Of a stretch of DNA of 64,000 nucleotides, positions 46,322-53,965 are shown piece after piece. The position numbers and the translations under genes are program-made. The first letter of the stretch is position 1, and the number at the start of each line of letters is the position of its first letter. The stretch is from NCBI RefSeq assembly GCF_023701695.1, contig NZ_JAJOZC010000001.1, forward strand, positions 744,001-808,000, read 5' to 3'. Origin of the DNA: Streptomyces sp. RKAG290 (lineage in GTDB: Bacteria > Actinomycetota > Actinomycetes > Streptomycetales > Streptomycetaceae). Below the pieces are notes generated by a model. That model was not told the DNA's origin. It did no database searches and saw nothing but the letters and a program-made list of their open reading frames with translations.

Positions 46322-47551
46322 ATGGAAACGCGTGTCCACCCCCCGGTCGCCGCCGCACTGCGGCTGTGTCTGCACGCCCTCCTGCTGGGGCTGCTGGCGC
46401 TGACCGCCGTCAAGGCGGTGAGCGGCGAAGGCCCGCACGCCGGGGCCGTCGTCGCGGTCTCCTGCGTGCTGGCGGCGGTGTACGGGGCGGGCGCCCTGGC
46501 CCCTGTCGTGCAGCCCCGGACCCTGGCGGGGGCGCTCTGGCTCGCCGCGCTGGGGGCGCTCTGGCTGGTGCTGCTGGCACTCTCGGCGGACGCGCTGTGG
46601 GTGGCCTTCCCGCTCTACTTCCTGCAACTGCACCTGCTGCCGACGCGCGGGAGCCTGCCTGCCGTCCTGGTGACCGCGGCCGCCGCCATCACCGGTTTCC
46701 TGCTGCACGGGCAGGCTGTCACACCCGGTGCCTTCATCGGCCCGCTGCTCGGCGCGGCGGTCGCCGTCGCGACAGTGCTGGGATACGACGCGCTGTTCCG
46801 GGAGAGCGAGCGGCGCCGCGCGCTCATCGAGGAACTCGTCTCGACCCGGGCCGAGCTGGCCTCGGCGGAACGCACCGCGGGGACACTCGCCGAACGCGAA
46901 CGGCTGGCCCGCGAGATCCACGACACCCTTGCGCAGGGCCTGTCCAGCATTCAGCTGCTGCTGCGCGCAGCCGAACGCACCCTGCCCGCGGGCGCCCCCG
47001 CCACGCCCCATGTCCGCCGGGCCCGGGAGGCCGCCCAGGACAATCTCGCCGAGGCCCGCCGCTTCGTACGCGCCCTGACCCCGCCCGATCTCGCGACCGG
47101 GTCGCTGGCGGCCGCCCTGGAACGGCTCTCGGCCCGCACCACGGACTCCTCGCTGACGGTGCGGTTCGCCGTCAGCGGGGCCGCGGTGGAGCTGCCCACC
47201 CCTTACGAGGTGGCGCTGCTGCGCACCGCCCAGTCGGCGCTGGCCAACACCGTGCGGCACGCCGGGGCGCGGCGGGCGGAGATCACCCTGAGCTTCATGG
47301 ACACCTCGGTGTCGCTGGACGTGGTCGACGACGGCCAGGGGTTCGCACCGGGCGGCAGGCCGGACGCGCCGGACACCACCCCGGGCCCCGGCGCCGACAC
47401 CGGTGGCTTCGGTCTGCCCGCCATGCGGTCCCGGGCCCGCTCCCTGGGCGGCACCCTCAGCGTCGAGTCGGCGCCCGGCGAGGGCACCGCCCTCGCCCTC
47501 ACACTGCCCCTGCCGATCGCTGTCGGCCGGACCGGACAGGACTGCGCATGA
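46322..47551 (+). CDS. Two-component sensor histidine kinase (HisKA_3)
   Basis: A 409-residue kinase. About five membrane segments fall in residues 12-155 with very short external loops, so it likely senses the membrane or its ABC partner. The phospho-acceptor His200 is in REIHDTLAQGLSSIQ. The ATPase domain shows LANTVRHAGARRAEI and GGFGLPAMRSRA. ATG 46322. It diverges from the FtsX/LolD exporter 110 bases away, a pairing typical of antibiotic or envelope-stress modules. Confidence 0.88.
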   Translation: METRVHPPVAAALRLCLHALLLGLLALTAVKAVSGEGPHAGAVVAVSCVLAAVYGAGALAPVVQPRTLAGALWLAALGALWLVLLALSADALWVAFPLYFLQLHLLPTRGSLPAVLVTAAAAITGFLLHGQAVTPGAFIGPLLGAAVAVATVLGYDALFRESERRRALIEELVSTRAELASAERTAGTLAERERLAREIHDTLAQGLSSIQLLLRAAERTLPAGAPATPHVRRAREAAQDNLAEARRFVRALTPPDLATGSLAAALERLSARTTDSSLTVRFAVSGAAVELPTPYEVALLRTAQSALANTVRHAGARRAEITLSFMDTSVSLDVVDDGQGFAPGGRPDAPDTTPGPGADTGGFGLPAMRSRARSLGGTLSVESAPGEGTALALTLPLPIAVGRTGQDCA

Positions 47552-48180
47552 CCCCTGCGATCAGGCTGCTGCTTGCCGACGACCACCCGGTGGTCCGGGC
47601 GGGGCTGCGGGCCGTCCTGGACACCGAGCCGGACTTCCGGGTGGTCGCCGAGGCCGCCACCGCCGAGCGGGCCGTCGCCCTGGCCGCGGCCGGCGGGTTC
47701 GACGTCGTACTGATGGACCTGCAGTTCGGCCCGGGTCTGCACGGCTCGGAGGCCACCGCCGCGATCACCGCGGCGCCGGACGCGCCCCGGGTCCTGATCC
47801 TGACCACGTACGACTCGGACGCCGACATCCTGGCGGCGGTCGAGGCGGGTGCCGCCGGATACCTGCTGAAAGACGCCCCGCCGGAGGAGCTGGCGGCCGC
47901 GGTACGCACGGCGGCGGCCGGCCGCTCCGCCCTCGCCCCGGCCGTCGCGCACCGGCTGATGGACCGCATGCGGACCCCCGCCGAGGCGCTGACCAAGCGC
48001 GAGCTGGAGGTCCTGCGACTGGTGGGCGAGGGGCTGTCCAACCTGCGGATCAGCAAGGAACTGTTCCTCAGCCAGGCGACGGTGAAGTCCCATCTGGTGC
48101 ACATCTACGCCAAGCTGGGCGTCGACTCGCGTACGTCGGCGGTCGCGGCGGCGACGGCCCGCAGGCTCATCCGGCGATGA
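47548..48180 (+). CDS. NarL-family response regulator
   Basis: A 210-residue regulator with receiver and LuxR-type DNA-binding domains. Acidic LLLADDHPVVR starts it, the phospho-acceptor is Asp57 in VVLMDLQFG, and LTTYDSD and YLLKDAPPEEL complete the receiver. The helix-turn-helix is LTKRELEVLRLVGEGLSNL, then RISKELFLSQATVKSHL. ATG 47548 overlaps the kinase stop by ATGA. It probably activates the divergent ABC exporter. Confidence 0.9.
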   Translation: MTPAIRLLLADDHPVVRAGLRAVLDTEPDFRVVAEAATAERAVALAAAGGFDVVLMDLQFGPGLHGSEATAAITAAPDAPRVLILTTYDSDADILAAVEAGAAGYLLKDAPPEELAAAVRTAAAGRSALAPAVAHRLMDRMRTPAEALTKRELEVLRLVGEGLSNLRISKELFLSQATVKSHLVHIYAKLGVDSRTSAVAAATARRLIRR

Positions 48181-48243
48181 ACCGCCGCCGCCCCCCGACG
48201 TCCTGCGCGCCCGTCCGCCGCTTGCCCGCCCCGCTCCGGCTGC

Positions 48244-48558
48244 TCAGCGCCGCGGCGGCTCACCGAAGAGATCCACGGCGACCCGGACGTCCCTGAGCGC
48301 CGCCGCCAGGGCGCTGACCGAACCGATCGCCCCCGCGATCAGCAGCAGCGACCGGCGGAGCCGGGGAATCTCGGGCACGCCGGTGATCGCCATCGCGTCC
48401 AGCGCCGCCAGCTCGTCCTCGGCGATCGCACGGTCCGGGAACTCCGCGGGATGTCCGGCCAGCTCGCGGCGGAGCCGGGAGACGGCCGTACGCAACTCCG
48501 TCACCCTCGGATCCTCGCCACTGCTGGTCACCCGAGCCTGCCCCACGCTTTTCAACAA
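48244..48558 (-). CDS. DUF5955-family protein
   Basis: A 104-residue actinobacterial protein of the DUF5955 family: EDPRVTELRTAVSRLRRELA, HPAEFPDRAIAEDELAALD and PEIPRLRRSLLLIAGAIGSV. The function is unknown; the end has one hydrophobic helix that could touch the membrane. I start it at TTG 48558 because GGGGGAG lies five bases upstream and the protein then begins MLKSVGQARVTSSGEDP like relatives. A longer TTG start at 48618 has no ribosome site. Confidence 0.72.
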   Translation of the reverse strand: MLKSVGQARVTSSGEDPRVTELRTAVSRLRRELAGHPAEFPDRAIAEDELAALDAMAITGVPEIPRLRRSLLLIAGAIGSVSALAAALRDVRVAVDLFGEPPRR

Positions 48559-48763
48559 AGCACTCCCCCTCGCACGCCGTTGTGCCGGTGTTTCGACCAG
48601 TTCCCGGACCGTGGTCAAGTGTCCGGGGGTGCGGGCAAGTTAACGCCATGAGAGGTGTCGTGCGCCACTCCGAGGACGGAACTCGGTGTGTCCCGCACGG
48701 TGACAAGCGGTTACGGGCGGGTCCACCCGTGCGGGGGCCGCCCGTCTGAGGTATCCAGTCGGA

Positions 48764-49387
48764 ATGACAAGCACACCGCTTTCCCCTTCCCCGTCCACCC
48801 CTGCGGTCGTCGCGGGGCTCCTTCTCGCCGCGGGCGGCGGACGCCGGCTCGGTGGCCGTCCGAAGGCGCTGCTGGAACACCGCGGCAGCCTCCTCGCCGA
48901 CCATGCGGTACGCACCCTGCGGGACGGCGGCTGCGGCCCGGTCCATGTGGTGCTCGGCGCGGCGGCCGACGAGGTGCGGGCCAGGGCCGAGCTGTCCGGC
49001 TGCTCGGTGACCGTCAATCCCGAGTGGACCGAGGGCATGGGCTCTTCACTGCGGGCGGGGCTGGACGCCGTCGCCGCCTCGGGGGCGGACGCGGCGCTCG
49101 TCCTGCTGGTCGACCAGCCCGGCATCGGTGCGCGGGCGGTGGCCCGGGTGCGCGCGGCGTACCGCTCCCGGACGAGCCTCGCCGCGGCCTCGTACGAGGG
49201 GGAACGCGGCCATCCGGTGTTGTTCGGGGCGGATCTGTGGGCAGACATCGCGGCGGGGGCGGTGGGCGACCAGGGCGCTCGGGCCTACCTGCGGGCGCAC
49301 CGCGATGCGATCACGCTCGTCGAGTGTTCCGATGTCGCTCAGGCGTACGACATCGACACGACGGAGGATCTGTCGCACCTTGAGTGA
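48764..49387 (+). CDS. MobA-like nucleotidyltransferase (molybdenum cofactor cytidylyltransferase family)
   Basis: A 207-residue NTP transferase. The nucleotide-binding motif is LLLAAGGGRRLGGRPKALLE, followed by NPEWTEGMGSSLRAGLDAV and LVLLVDQPGIGA, the pattern of MocA/MobA-like enzymes that attach CMP or GMP to molybdopterin. The C-terminus VECSDVAQAYDIDTTEDL also fits. ATG 48764. In streptomycetes such genes often neighbour xanthine dehydrogenase and purine genes, so a link to molybdoenzyme-dependent purine oxidation is possible, but no such enzyme is in the window. Confidence 0.8.
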   Translation: MTSTPLSPSPSTPAVVAGLLLAAGGGRRLGGRPKALLEHRGSLLADHAVRTLRDGGCGPVHVVLGAAADEVRARAELSGCSVTVNPEWTEGMGSSLRAGLDAVAASGADAALVLLVDQPGIGARAVARVRAAYRSRTSLAAASYEGERGHPVLFGADLWADIAAGAVGDQGARAYLRAHRDAITLVECSDVAQAYDIDTTEDLSHLE

Positions 49388-49457
49388 ACGTACTGGCACT
49401 CTGCGCCAGCAACGAGCCTTTTCTGTCGACCCGGAGAATCTCGACATCAACAAACCA

Positions 49458-49486
49458 TTGAACTTCCACCATGAGGAAACTACTAT
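49458..49486 (+). promoter_or_regulatory. Malate synthase promoter with embedded palindrome TTCC-N7-GGAA
   Basis: TTGAAC (49458-49463) and TACTAT (49481-49486) are separated by exactly 17 bases and make a good sigma-70-type promoter. The spacer holds TTCC-N7-GGAA (49464-49478), placed so that a bound dimer would exclude polymerase. The same core with a TTTC left arm occurs in the allB-allR gap (37167-37181). The transcription start would be near 49493, leaving a leader of about 130 bases before the aceB ATG. Confidence 0.6.
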
Positions 49487-49621
49487 CCACTGGTCAGAAG
49501 CCCTCTGCACCCCAGACGGCGACCACGGCCGTATCCCGGAGCCATGGCACGCCGTGCCGTTCCAGGCGACCCGGCGGCCGTGAGACGCCGTCCGCACCGC
49601 CCGCTGAAGGAGTGACAGCTC

Positions 49622-51241
49622 ATGTCCGCACCAGCGCCGTCCTCGCTGGCCATCGTCGATGCCGAGCCCCTGCCCCGGCAGGACGAGGTCCTCACACCCG
49701 CGGCCCTCGCGTTCGTGGCCGAGCTGCACCGCCGGTTCACGCCGCGCCGTGACGAGCTGCTCGCCCGCCGCGGCGAGCGCCGCACCGAGATCGCCCGCAC
49801 CTCCACGCTGGACTTCCTGCCGGAGACGGCGGCGATCCGTGCGGACGACTCCTGGAAGGTCGCACCGGCCCCGGCCGCGCTGAACGACCGCCGGGTGGAG
49901 ATCACCGGTCCGACCGACCGCAAGATGACCATCAACGCCCTGAACTCGGGCGCCAAGGTCTGGCTCGCCGACTTCGAGGACGCGTCCGCCCCCACGTGGG
50001 AGAACGTCGTCCTCGGCCAGCTCAACCTGATCGACGCCTACAACCGCGCGATCGACTTCACGGACCCGAAGTCCGGCAAGTCGTACGCCCTGAAGCCCGC
50101 CGCCGAGCTCGCCACCGTCGTCACCCGCCCCCGCGGCTGGCACCTGGACGAGCGCCACCTCCAGCTCGACGGCACCCCGGTGCCCGGCGCGCTGGTCGAC
50201 TTCGGCCTCTACTTCTTCCACAACGCCCAGCGCCTCATCGACCTCGGCAAGGGTCCGTACTTCTACCTGCCGAAGACGGAGTCGCACCTGGAGGCCCGCC
50301 TCTGGAACGACATCTTCGTCTTCGCCCAGGACTACACCGGGATCCCGCAGGGCACGGTCCGCGCCACGGTCCTGATCGAGACGATCACCGCCGCGTACGA
50401 GATGGAGGAGATCCTCTACGAACTCCGCGACCACGCCTCCGGGCTGAACGCGGGCCGCTGGGACTACCTCTTCTCCATCGTCAAGAACTTCCGTGACGGC
50501 GGCGCCAAGTTCGTCCTCCCGGACCGCAACGCGGTGACGATGACCGCCCCGTTCATGCGGGCGTACACCGAACTCCTCGTCCGCACCTGCCACAAGCGCG
50601 GCGCCCACGCGATCGGCGGGATGGCGGCCTTCATCCCGTCCCGCCGTGACGCCGAGGTCAACAAGGTCGCCTTCGAGAAGGTCAAGGCCGACAAGGACCG
50701 CGAGGCCGGCGACGGCTTCGACGGCTCCTGGGTCGCCCACCCCGACCTGGTCCCGATCGCCATGGCCTCCTTCGACGCGGTCCTCGGCGAGAAGCCGAAC
50801 CAGAAGGAGCGGCTGCGCGAGGACGTCTCGGTGGCCCCCGGCGACCTCATCGCCATCGACACCCTGCACGCCAAGCCCACCTACGACGGCCTGCGCAACG
50901 CCGTCGCGGTCGGCATCCGCTACATCGAGGCCTGGCTGCGCGGCATGGGCGCGGTCGCCATCTTCAACCTGATGGAGGACGCGGCCACCGCCGAGATCTC
51001 GCGCTCGCAGATCTGGCAGTGGATCAACGCGGACGTGGTCTTCGAGAACGGCGAGCACGCCACGGCGGACCTGGCCCGCAAGGTCGCGGCCGAGGAACTC
51101 GTCGCGATCCGCACCGAGGTCGGCGACGAGGCCTTCACCGCCGGCAAGTGGCAGCAGGCCCACGACCTGCTGCTCCAGGTCTCCCTGGACCAGGACTACG
51201 CGGACTTCCTGACGCTGCCCGCGTACGAGCAGCTGCGCTGA
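49622..51241 (+). CDS. aceB: Malate synthase A
   Basis: A 539-residue malate synthase, which condenses glyoxylate with acetyl-CoA to malate. Conserved parts are TINALNSGAKVWLADFEDAS, RPRGWHLDERHL, LPKTESHLEARLWNDIF, LIETITAAYEMEEILYELRD, GRWDYLFSIVKNF and the C-terminal MEDAATAEISRSQIWQW. The catalytic Arg, Glu and Asp in RPRGWH, LIET and WNDIF are present. ATG 49622 follows GAAGGAG. It disposes of glyoxylate from acetate metabolism or from allantoin breakdown through ureidoglycolate. A promoter with an AllR-like operator precedes it. Confidence 0.95.
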   Translation: MSAPAPSSLAIVDAEPLPRQDEVLTPAALAFVAELHRRFTPRRDELLARRGERRTEIARTSTLDFLPETAAIRADDSWKVAPAPAALNDRRVEITGPTDRKMTINALNSGAKVWLADFEDASAPTWENVVLGQLNLIDAYNRAIDFTDPKSGKSYALKPAAELATVVTRPRGWHLDERHLQLDGTPVPGALVDFGLYFFHNAQRLIDLGKGPYFYLPKTESHLEARLWNDIFVFAQDYTGIPQGTVRATVLIETITAAYEMEEILYELRDHASGLNAGRWDYLFSIVKNFRDGGAKFVLPDRNAVTMTAPFMRAYTELLVRTCHKRGAHAIGGMAAFIPSRRDAEVNKVAFEKVKADKDREAGDGFDGSWVAHPDLVPIAMASFDAVLGEKPNQKERLREDVSVAPGDLIAIDTLHAKPTYDGLRNAVAVGIRYIEAWLRGMGAVAIFNLMEDAATAEISRSQIWQWINADVVFENGEHATADLARKVAAEELVAIRTEVGDEAFTAGKWQQAHDLLLQVSLDQDYADFLTLPAYEQLR

Positions 51242-51259
51242 CGCCCCTCGCTCACGCTT

Positions 51260-51290
51260 CCGCCCCGGTACCGCACAGCACCGGGGGCGG
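51260..51290 (+). terminator. Stem-loop after aceB
   Basis: CCGCCCCGGT (51260-51269) pairs with ACCGGGGGCGG (51280-51290) with a single unpaired G: one arm has CCCC where the other has GGGGG. It lies 19 bases after the aceB stop. The one-base mismatch between arms would vanish if the C run were one longer, in line with under-called runs elsewhere in the window. Confidence 0.55.
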
Positions 51291-51381
51291 AGTCGTGTCG
51301 CGATCCACCCGAAGGCGGGAGGGCGTCGCTTCCGCCTGCGCGATCCAGCCCCAAGGACCGAGGGCGAAGCCGCCGCCGGGT

Positions 51382-52281
51382 TCAGCCGATGCGGATCATC
51401 GACGTGACCTCGTGGACGAGGGCCGAACTCATGGCAGGCCCATGGCAGGTCAGTTGGTGCGGTGGCGTGCGGTAGGACCGCACCTCGACGTCGAAGGCCG
51501 CCGGACGGGGCGGGTGGGCGATGACACGGATGCGCCAGTGGGTGCCGAGGCGGGAAGTCCCGGCGACCAGGTAGTCGTGCCGGCCGGCCGGGCCGAAGCG
51601 TGCGAGCACAGCGGCGACGGCCGCCTGCTGGGGCGGGGCGAGATCCGTGTACCCGCGCAGATGCTCCGCGTGGATGCGCCCGGCCAGATGCTGTTCGACC
51701 GCCACGACGGACGACCCGGCGTCGAGACCCCCGTAGTAGACGCCGTCGGGCGCGACGACGACGTTGGCGGCGAACCGGTCACCGCCCACGTGCGTGCATT
51801 CCCACACCAGGTCCGGCCAGCGCTCGCTCAGGACGCGTGCCACGGGACGTCCGCGCACGGAGCAGCAGGTGTCGTGCCGGCCGTGGCTGCAGACGAGGAC
51901 GACGGGAGGCAGGCCGAGTTCTCCGGGGGCACCGAGCGCTCCGGCGACCTCCGCCAGGTCCTCGTCACGGCTCCACGTGCCCCATTGCTGGCGGTAGGCG
52001 CCGGAGCTCTCGTAGCGCAGTACGGCCCAGCGGTGCGGCCCCTCGTCCCGGCGGCGTCCGTACCGCCTGACCAGGAGCACCCGGGCCCGCACCGCCTGGG
52101 CGGCGGTGAACAGGAGTGCTTTGACGCCGGGCTGCAGATCGAGGCCGTCGAAGCCGTTGGCCGGCCATCCGCCCCGGTACTCGATGAGGATCCAGACCAG
52201 GCCGTACGGCGCCGTGCCGGCGATCGGGTCGCCGCGGTCCCGGGCGGCATCGGCGCAGAAGAAGCGTTCCGTCCCCGTCAC
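51382..52281 (-). CDS. Sucrase/ferredoxin-like (thioredoxin-like [2Fe-2S]) protein
   Basis: A 299-residue protein of the sucrase/ferredoxin-like family (PF06999). Its thioredoxin-like domain shows FFCADAARDRGDPIAGTAPY at the start, VCSHGRHDTCCSVRGRPVAR (a Cys-rich cluster) and WECTHVGGDRFAANVVV. The conserved Cys suit a [2Fe-2S] cluster. GTG 52281 starts it, 18 bases after the stop of the JmjC-type oxygenase on the same strand, so it is the third gene of the peptide-oxygenase unit. It might supply electrons to keep the oxygenase iron reduced; this is inference. Confidence 0.75.
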   Translation of the reverse strand: MTGTERFFCADAARDRGDPIAGTAPYGLVWILIEYRGGWPANGFDGLDLQPGVKALLFTAAQAVRARVLLVRRYGRRRDEGPHRWAVLRYESSGAYRQQWGTWSRDEDLAEVAGALGAPGELGLPPVVLVCSHGRHDTCCSVRGRPVARVLSERWPDLVWECTHVGGDRFAANVVVAPDGVYYGGLDAGSSVVAVEQHLAGRIHAEHLRGYTDLAPPQQAAVAAVLARFGPAGRHDYLVAGTSRLGTHWRIRVIAHPPRPAAFDVEVRSYRTPPHQLTCHGPAMSSALVHEVTSMIRIG

Positions 52282-52299
52282 TCGGTCACCGTGGCGGCG

Positions 52300-53508
52300 T
52301 CACGGTGCGGCGGGCACGACCACGCCCGCGTGCAGCAGTCTCCCGACCAGTCCGACGCCGAGGTCGCCGGCGGTGCGGACCTCACCGTCGAGCAGGCGGG
52401 TCAGGGACGGAAGGTCCTTCTCCGGGAAGTCGAGCCAACCCACCCGGGTGGTCAGACGGCTGCCCTCCAGGCGGGCTTCCAGCGACTCCCGGAGCCTGAC
52501 CGGCATCGCGGGGCCGAGGCCGTCGACGGCCGCGAGCTGGGCGAGCGGCCCCAGCGGCGCCGGCCGCCCCTGACCGCGCCGCGCGCGGTGGAACAGCGCG
52601 GTGGTATCGGCCTTGGCGACTGCCGCGACGAGGTGTTCGCGCACCATGTCCATCTCGCCGGCCGGCCCGTCCACGCCCAGGGGCAGCGAGCCGCGCATGC
52701 GGGGGTCCTCGCGCAGCGCCGTCAGAGCGGCCTGGGCGAGTTGTTCCGCCAGTTCGTAGCGCGTCCAGCTGTGGATTCCGAGCGTCAGGTGGATCGAGAC
52801 CTCGCCCTGCGCCTCGGCGGCGTGCAGCCATCCCCTCGGCAGGTAGAGGACGTCGCCCGGTTCGAGCACGGTATCGATGTGGGGCTCGCCCTTCGCGGCC
52901 TCGGCGACGGCGGAACGGTGATCGGTCCAGGGCTGGTCGCGCAGCGGGTCGGGGTGCACGGGCCGGTGGACGATCCAGCGCTTTGCGCCCTCGATCTGCA
53001 GGACGAAGACGTCGTGGACGTCGTAGTGGTCGTCGAAGCCGCGGCTCTGGGGCGGGGTCACGTAGGCGTTGGCCTGCACCGGATGTCCCAGCTCCGTGCT
53101 CAGTCCGGCGCTGAACTCCGCGACCGGGCCCCAGGTGCGCTGCAGGGCTTGCAGGACGAGCGTGGCGCCGTCGGCGAACTCGCGCCACAGAGCGGTGTCG
53201 TCGAGCTGGTCGGAGATGGTGGCGCCCACTCCCCCCGACGAGGTGAACGCCGACTCCGCAAGCGTGGAGCCGTTCTTCGCCGCCCGGAGGAAGGGCGTAC
53301 GCAGTCCGCGACGCGAGACCAGTTCGTCGACGGCGTCGGCCGAGAAGAGGTCGGAGAAGTCACCGGCGCGACGCGTGAGCAGCGCGGTGTGCGCCCAGAA
53401 GTCACGGGCGAAATCCTCCCGGCGCAGGCCGGTCAGGCGCGTTTCCAGGACCCCGGGGCCCGCTGTCGCGGCACCGGGGTCCTGGAGCTCGGTACGGGAC
53501 GCGCTCAA
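52300..53508 (-). CDS. JmjC/cupin-type Fe(II)/2-oxoglutarate oxygenase (ROX-like)
   Basis: A 402-residue cupin of the JmjC ribosomal-oxygenase type (relatives: YcfD, NO66, MINA53, which hydroxylate Arg or His of proteins). The iron triad is complete: His161 and Asp163 in FDDHYDVHDVFVLQIEG, and His229 in YLPRGWLHAAEA. The first 100 residues and the all-helical C-terminal half (from about 245) match the dimerisation and winged-helix parts of ROX enzymes. The start TTG 53506-53508 overlaps the stop of the repeat-peptide gene (TTGA), so the two are translationally coupled. The peptide is therefore the likely substrate. No ribosomal protein gene is nearby. Confidence 0.82.
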   Translation of the reverse strand: MSASRTELQDPGAATAGPGVLETRLTGLRREDFARDFWAHTALLTRRAGDFSDLFSADAVDELVSRRGLRTPFLRAAKNGSTLAESAFTSSGGVGATISDQLDDTALWREFADGATLVLQALQRTWGPVAEFSAGLSTELGHPVQANAYVTPPQSRGFDDHYDVHDVFVLQIEGAKRWIVHRPVHPDPLRDQPWTDHRSAVAEAAKGEPHIDTVLEPGDVLYLPRGWLHAAEAQGEVSIHLTLGIHSWTRYELAEQLAQAALTALREDPRMRGSLPLGVDGPAGEMDMVREHLVAAVAKADTTALFHRARRGQGRPAPLGPLAQLAAVDGLGPAMPVRLRESLEARLEGSRLTTRVGWLDFPEKDLPSLTRLLDGEVRTAGDLGVGLVGRLLHAGVVVPAAP

Positions 53509-53768
53509 GAACCGTTGCCGGGCTTGTTCGCGCCACCGTCCGCGCCACCGTCGTGAACCCCCGGCGTACCCGCAGCACCACCGTCCGCGGGACCCTCGGC
53601 CCCTCCATCCGCACCACCGTCATGAACCCCCGGCGTACCCGCAGCACCACCGTCCGCGGGACCCTCGGCCCCACCGTCCGCACCACCGTCATGAACCCCC
53701 GGCGTACCCGCAGCACCACCGTCCGCGGGACCTTCCTGCTGGTTCGGGTCCTGCTCGGCATTGGTCAT
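53505..53768 (-). CDS. Repeat peptide, possible precursor modified by the adjacent JmjC oxygenase
   Basis: An 87-residue, Gly/Ala/Asp-rich peptide. A short leader MTNAEQDPNQQ is followed by three identical 23-residue repeats (residues 12-34, 35-57, 58-80) and the tail NKPGNGS. Each repeat begins EGPADGGAAG, contains TPGVHDGG and ends ADGGA, so each has one His, three Asp and no Cys, Ser or Lys. ATG 53768 has the strong site GGGAGGA four bases upstream. The stop overlaps the TTG start of the JmjC oxygenase. There is no signal peptide. I do not know any described family with this repeat. A ribosomally made, hydroxylated repeat peptide is the inference; a plain low-complexity protein is the alternative. 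Confidence 0.6.
   Translation of the reverse strand: MTNAEQDPNQQEGPADGGAAGTPGVHDGGADGGAEGPADGGAAGTPGVHDGGADGGAEGPADGGAAGTPGVHDGGADGGANKPGNGS
53529..53735 (-). repeat. Three 69-bp tandem repeats inside the peptide gene
   Basis: Bases 53735-53667, 53666-53598 and 53597-53529 (minus strand) are in-frame 69-base units encoding the same 23 residues. They differ by a few base changes, mostly at third codon positions, for instance in the codons for the first Ala-Asp-Gly and for His. Identical protein with changed DNA argues for selection on the peptide sequence, not just recent duplication. Confidence 0.8.
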
Positions 53769-53877
53769 GGTTCCTCCCGTGCATCGAGTGGCTGGGGCCG
53801 GGATACCGTCCTGGGCCCGCGTGTCCGGCAGGTGATCGCTCTTGGACACCGCGGCCAGCGTACCGCTATGGGCGACA

Positions 53878-53905
53878 AGTATCGATTTGGGATTTATGTC
53901 CATAA
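53878..53905 (-). promoter_or_regulatory. Candidate promoter with palindrome TTATG-TC-CATAA
   Basis: On the minus strand TTATGG (53905-53900) and GATACT (53883-53878) are 16 bases apart and could serve as -35 and -10. The -35 lies inside a palindrome TTATGTCCATAA (53894-53905) in an AT-rich island. A start near 53871 would give a leader of about 100 bases before the repeat peptide ATG. Confidence 0.4.
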
Positions 53906-53965
53906 GAGTCCTGGCCACCCGGGCGGGACAAGAGGTGCGCGCCGACGGGCACGCGGCGCCCCCGC

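Noticed and set aside
53553..53905. Plus-strand frame with repeated MNPRRTRSTTVRG units opposite the peptide gene
   Set aside because: It is the reverse-strand reading of the 69-base repeats and has no ribosome site; the minus-strand gene has a strong one and is coupled to the oxygenase.
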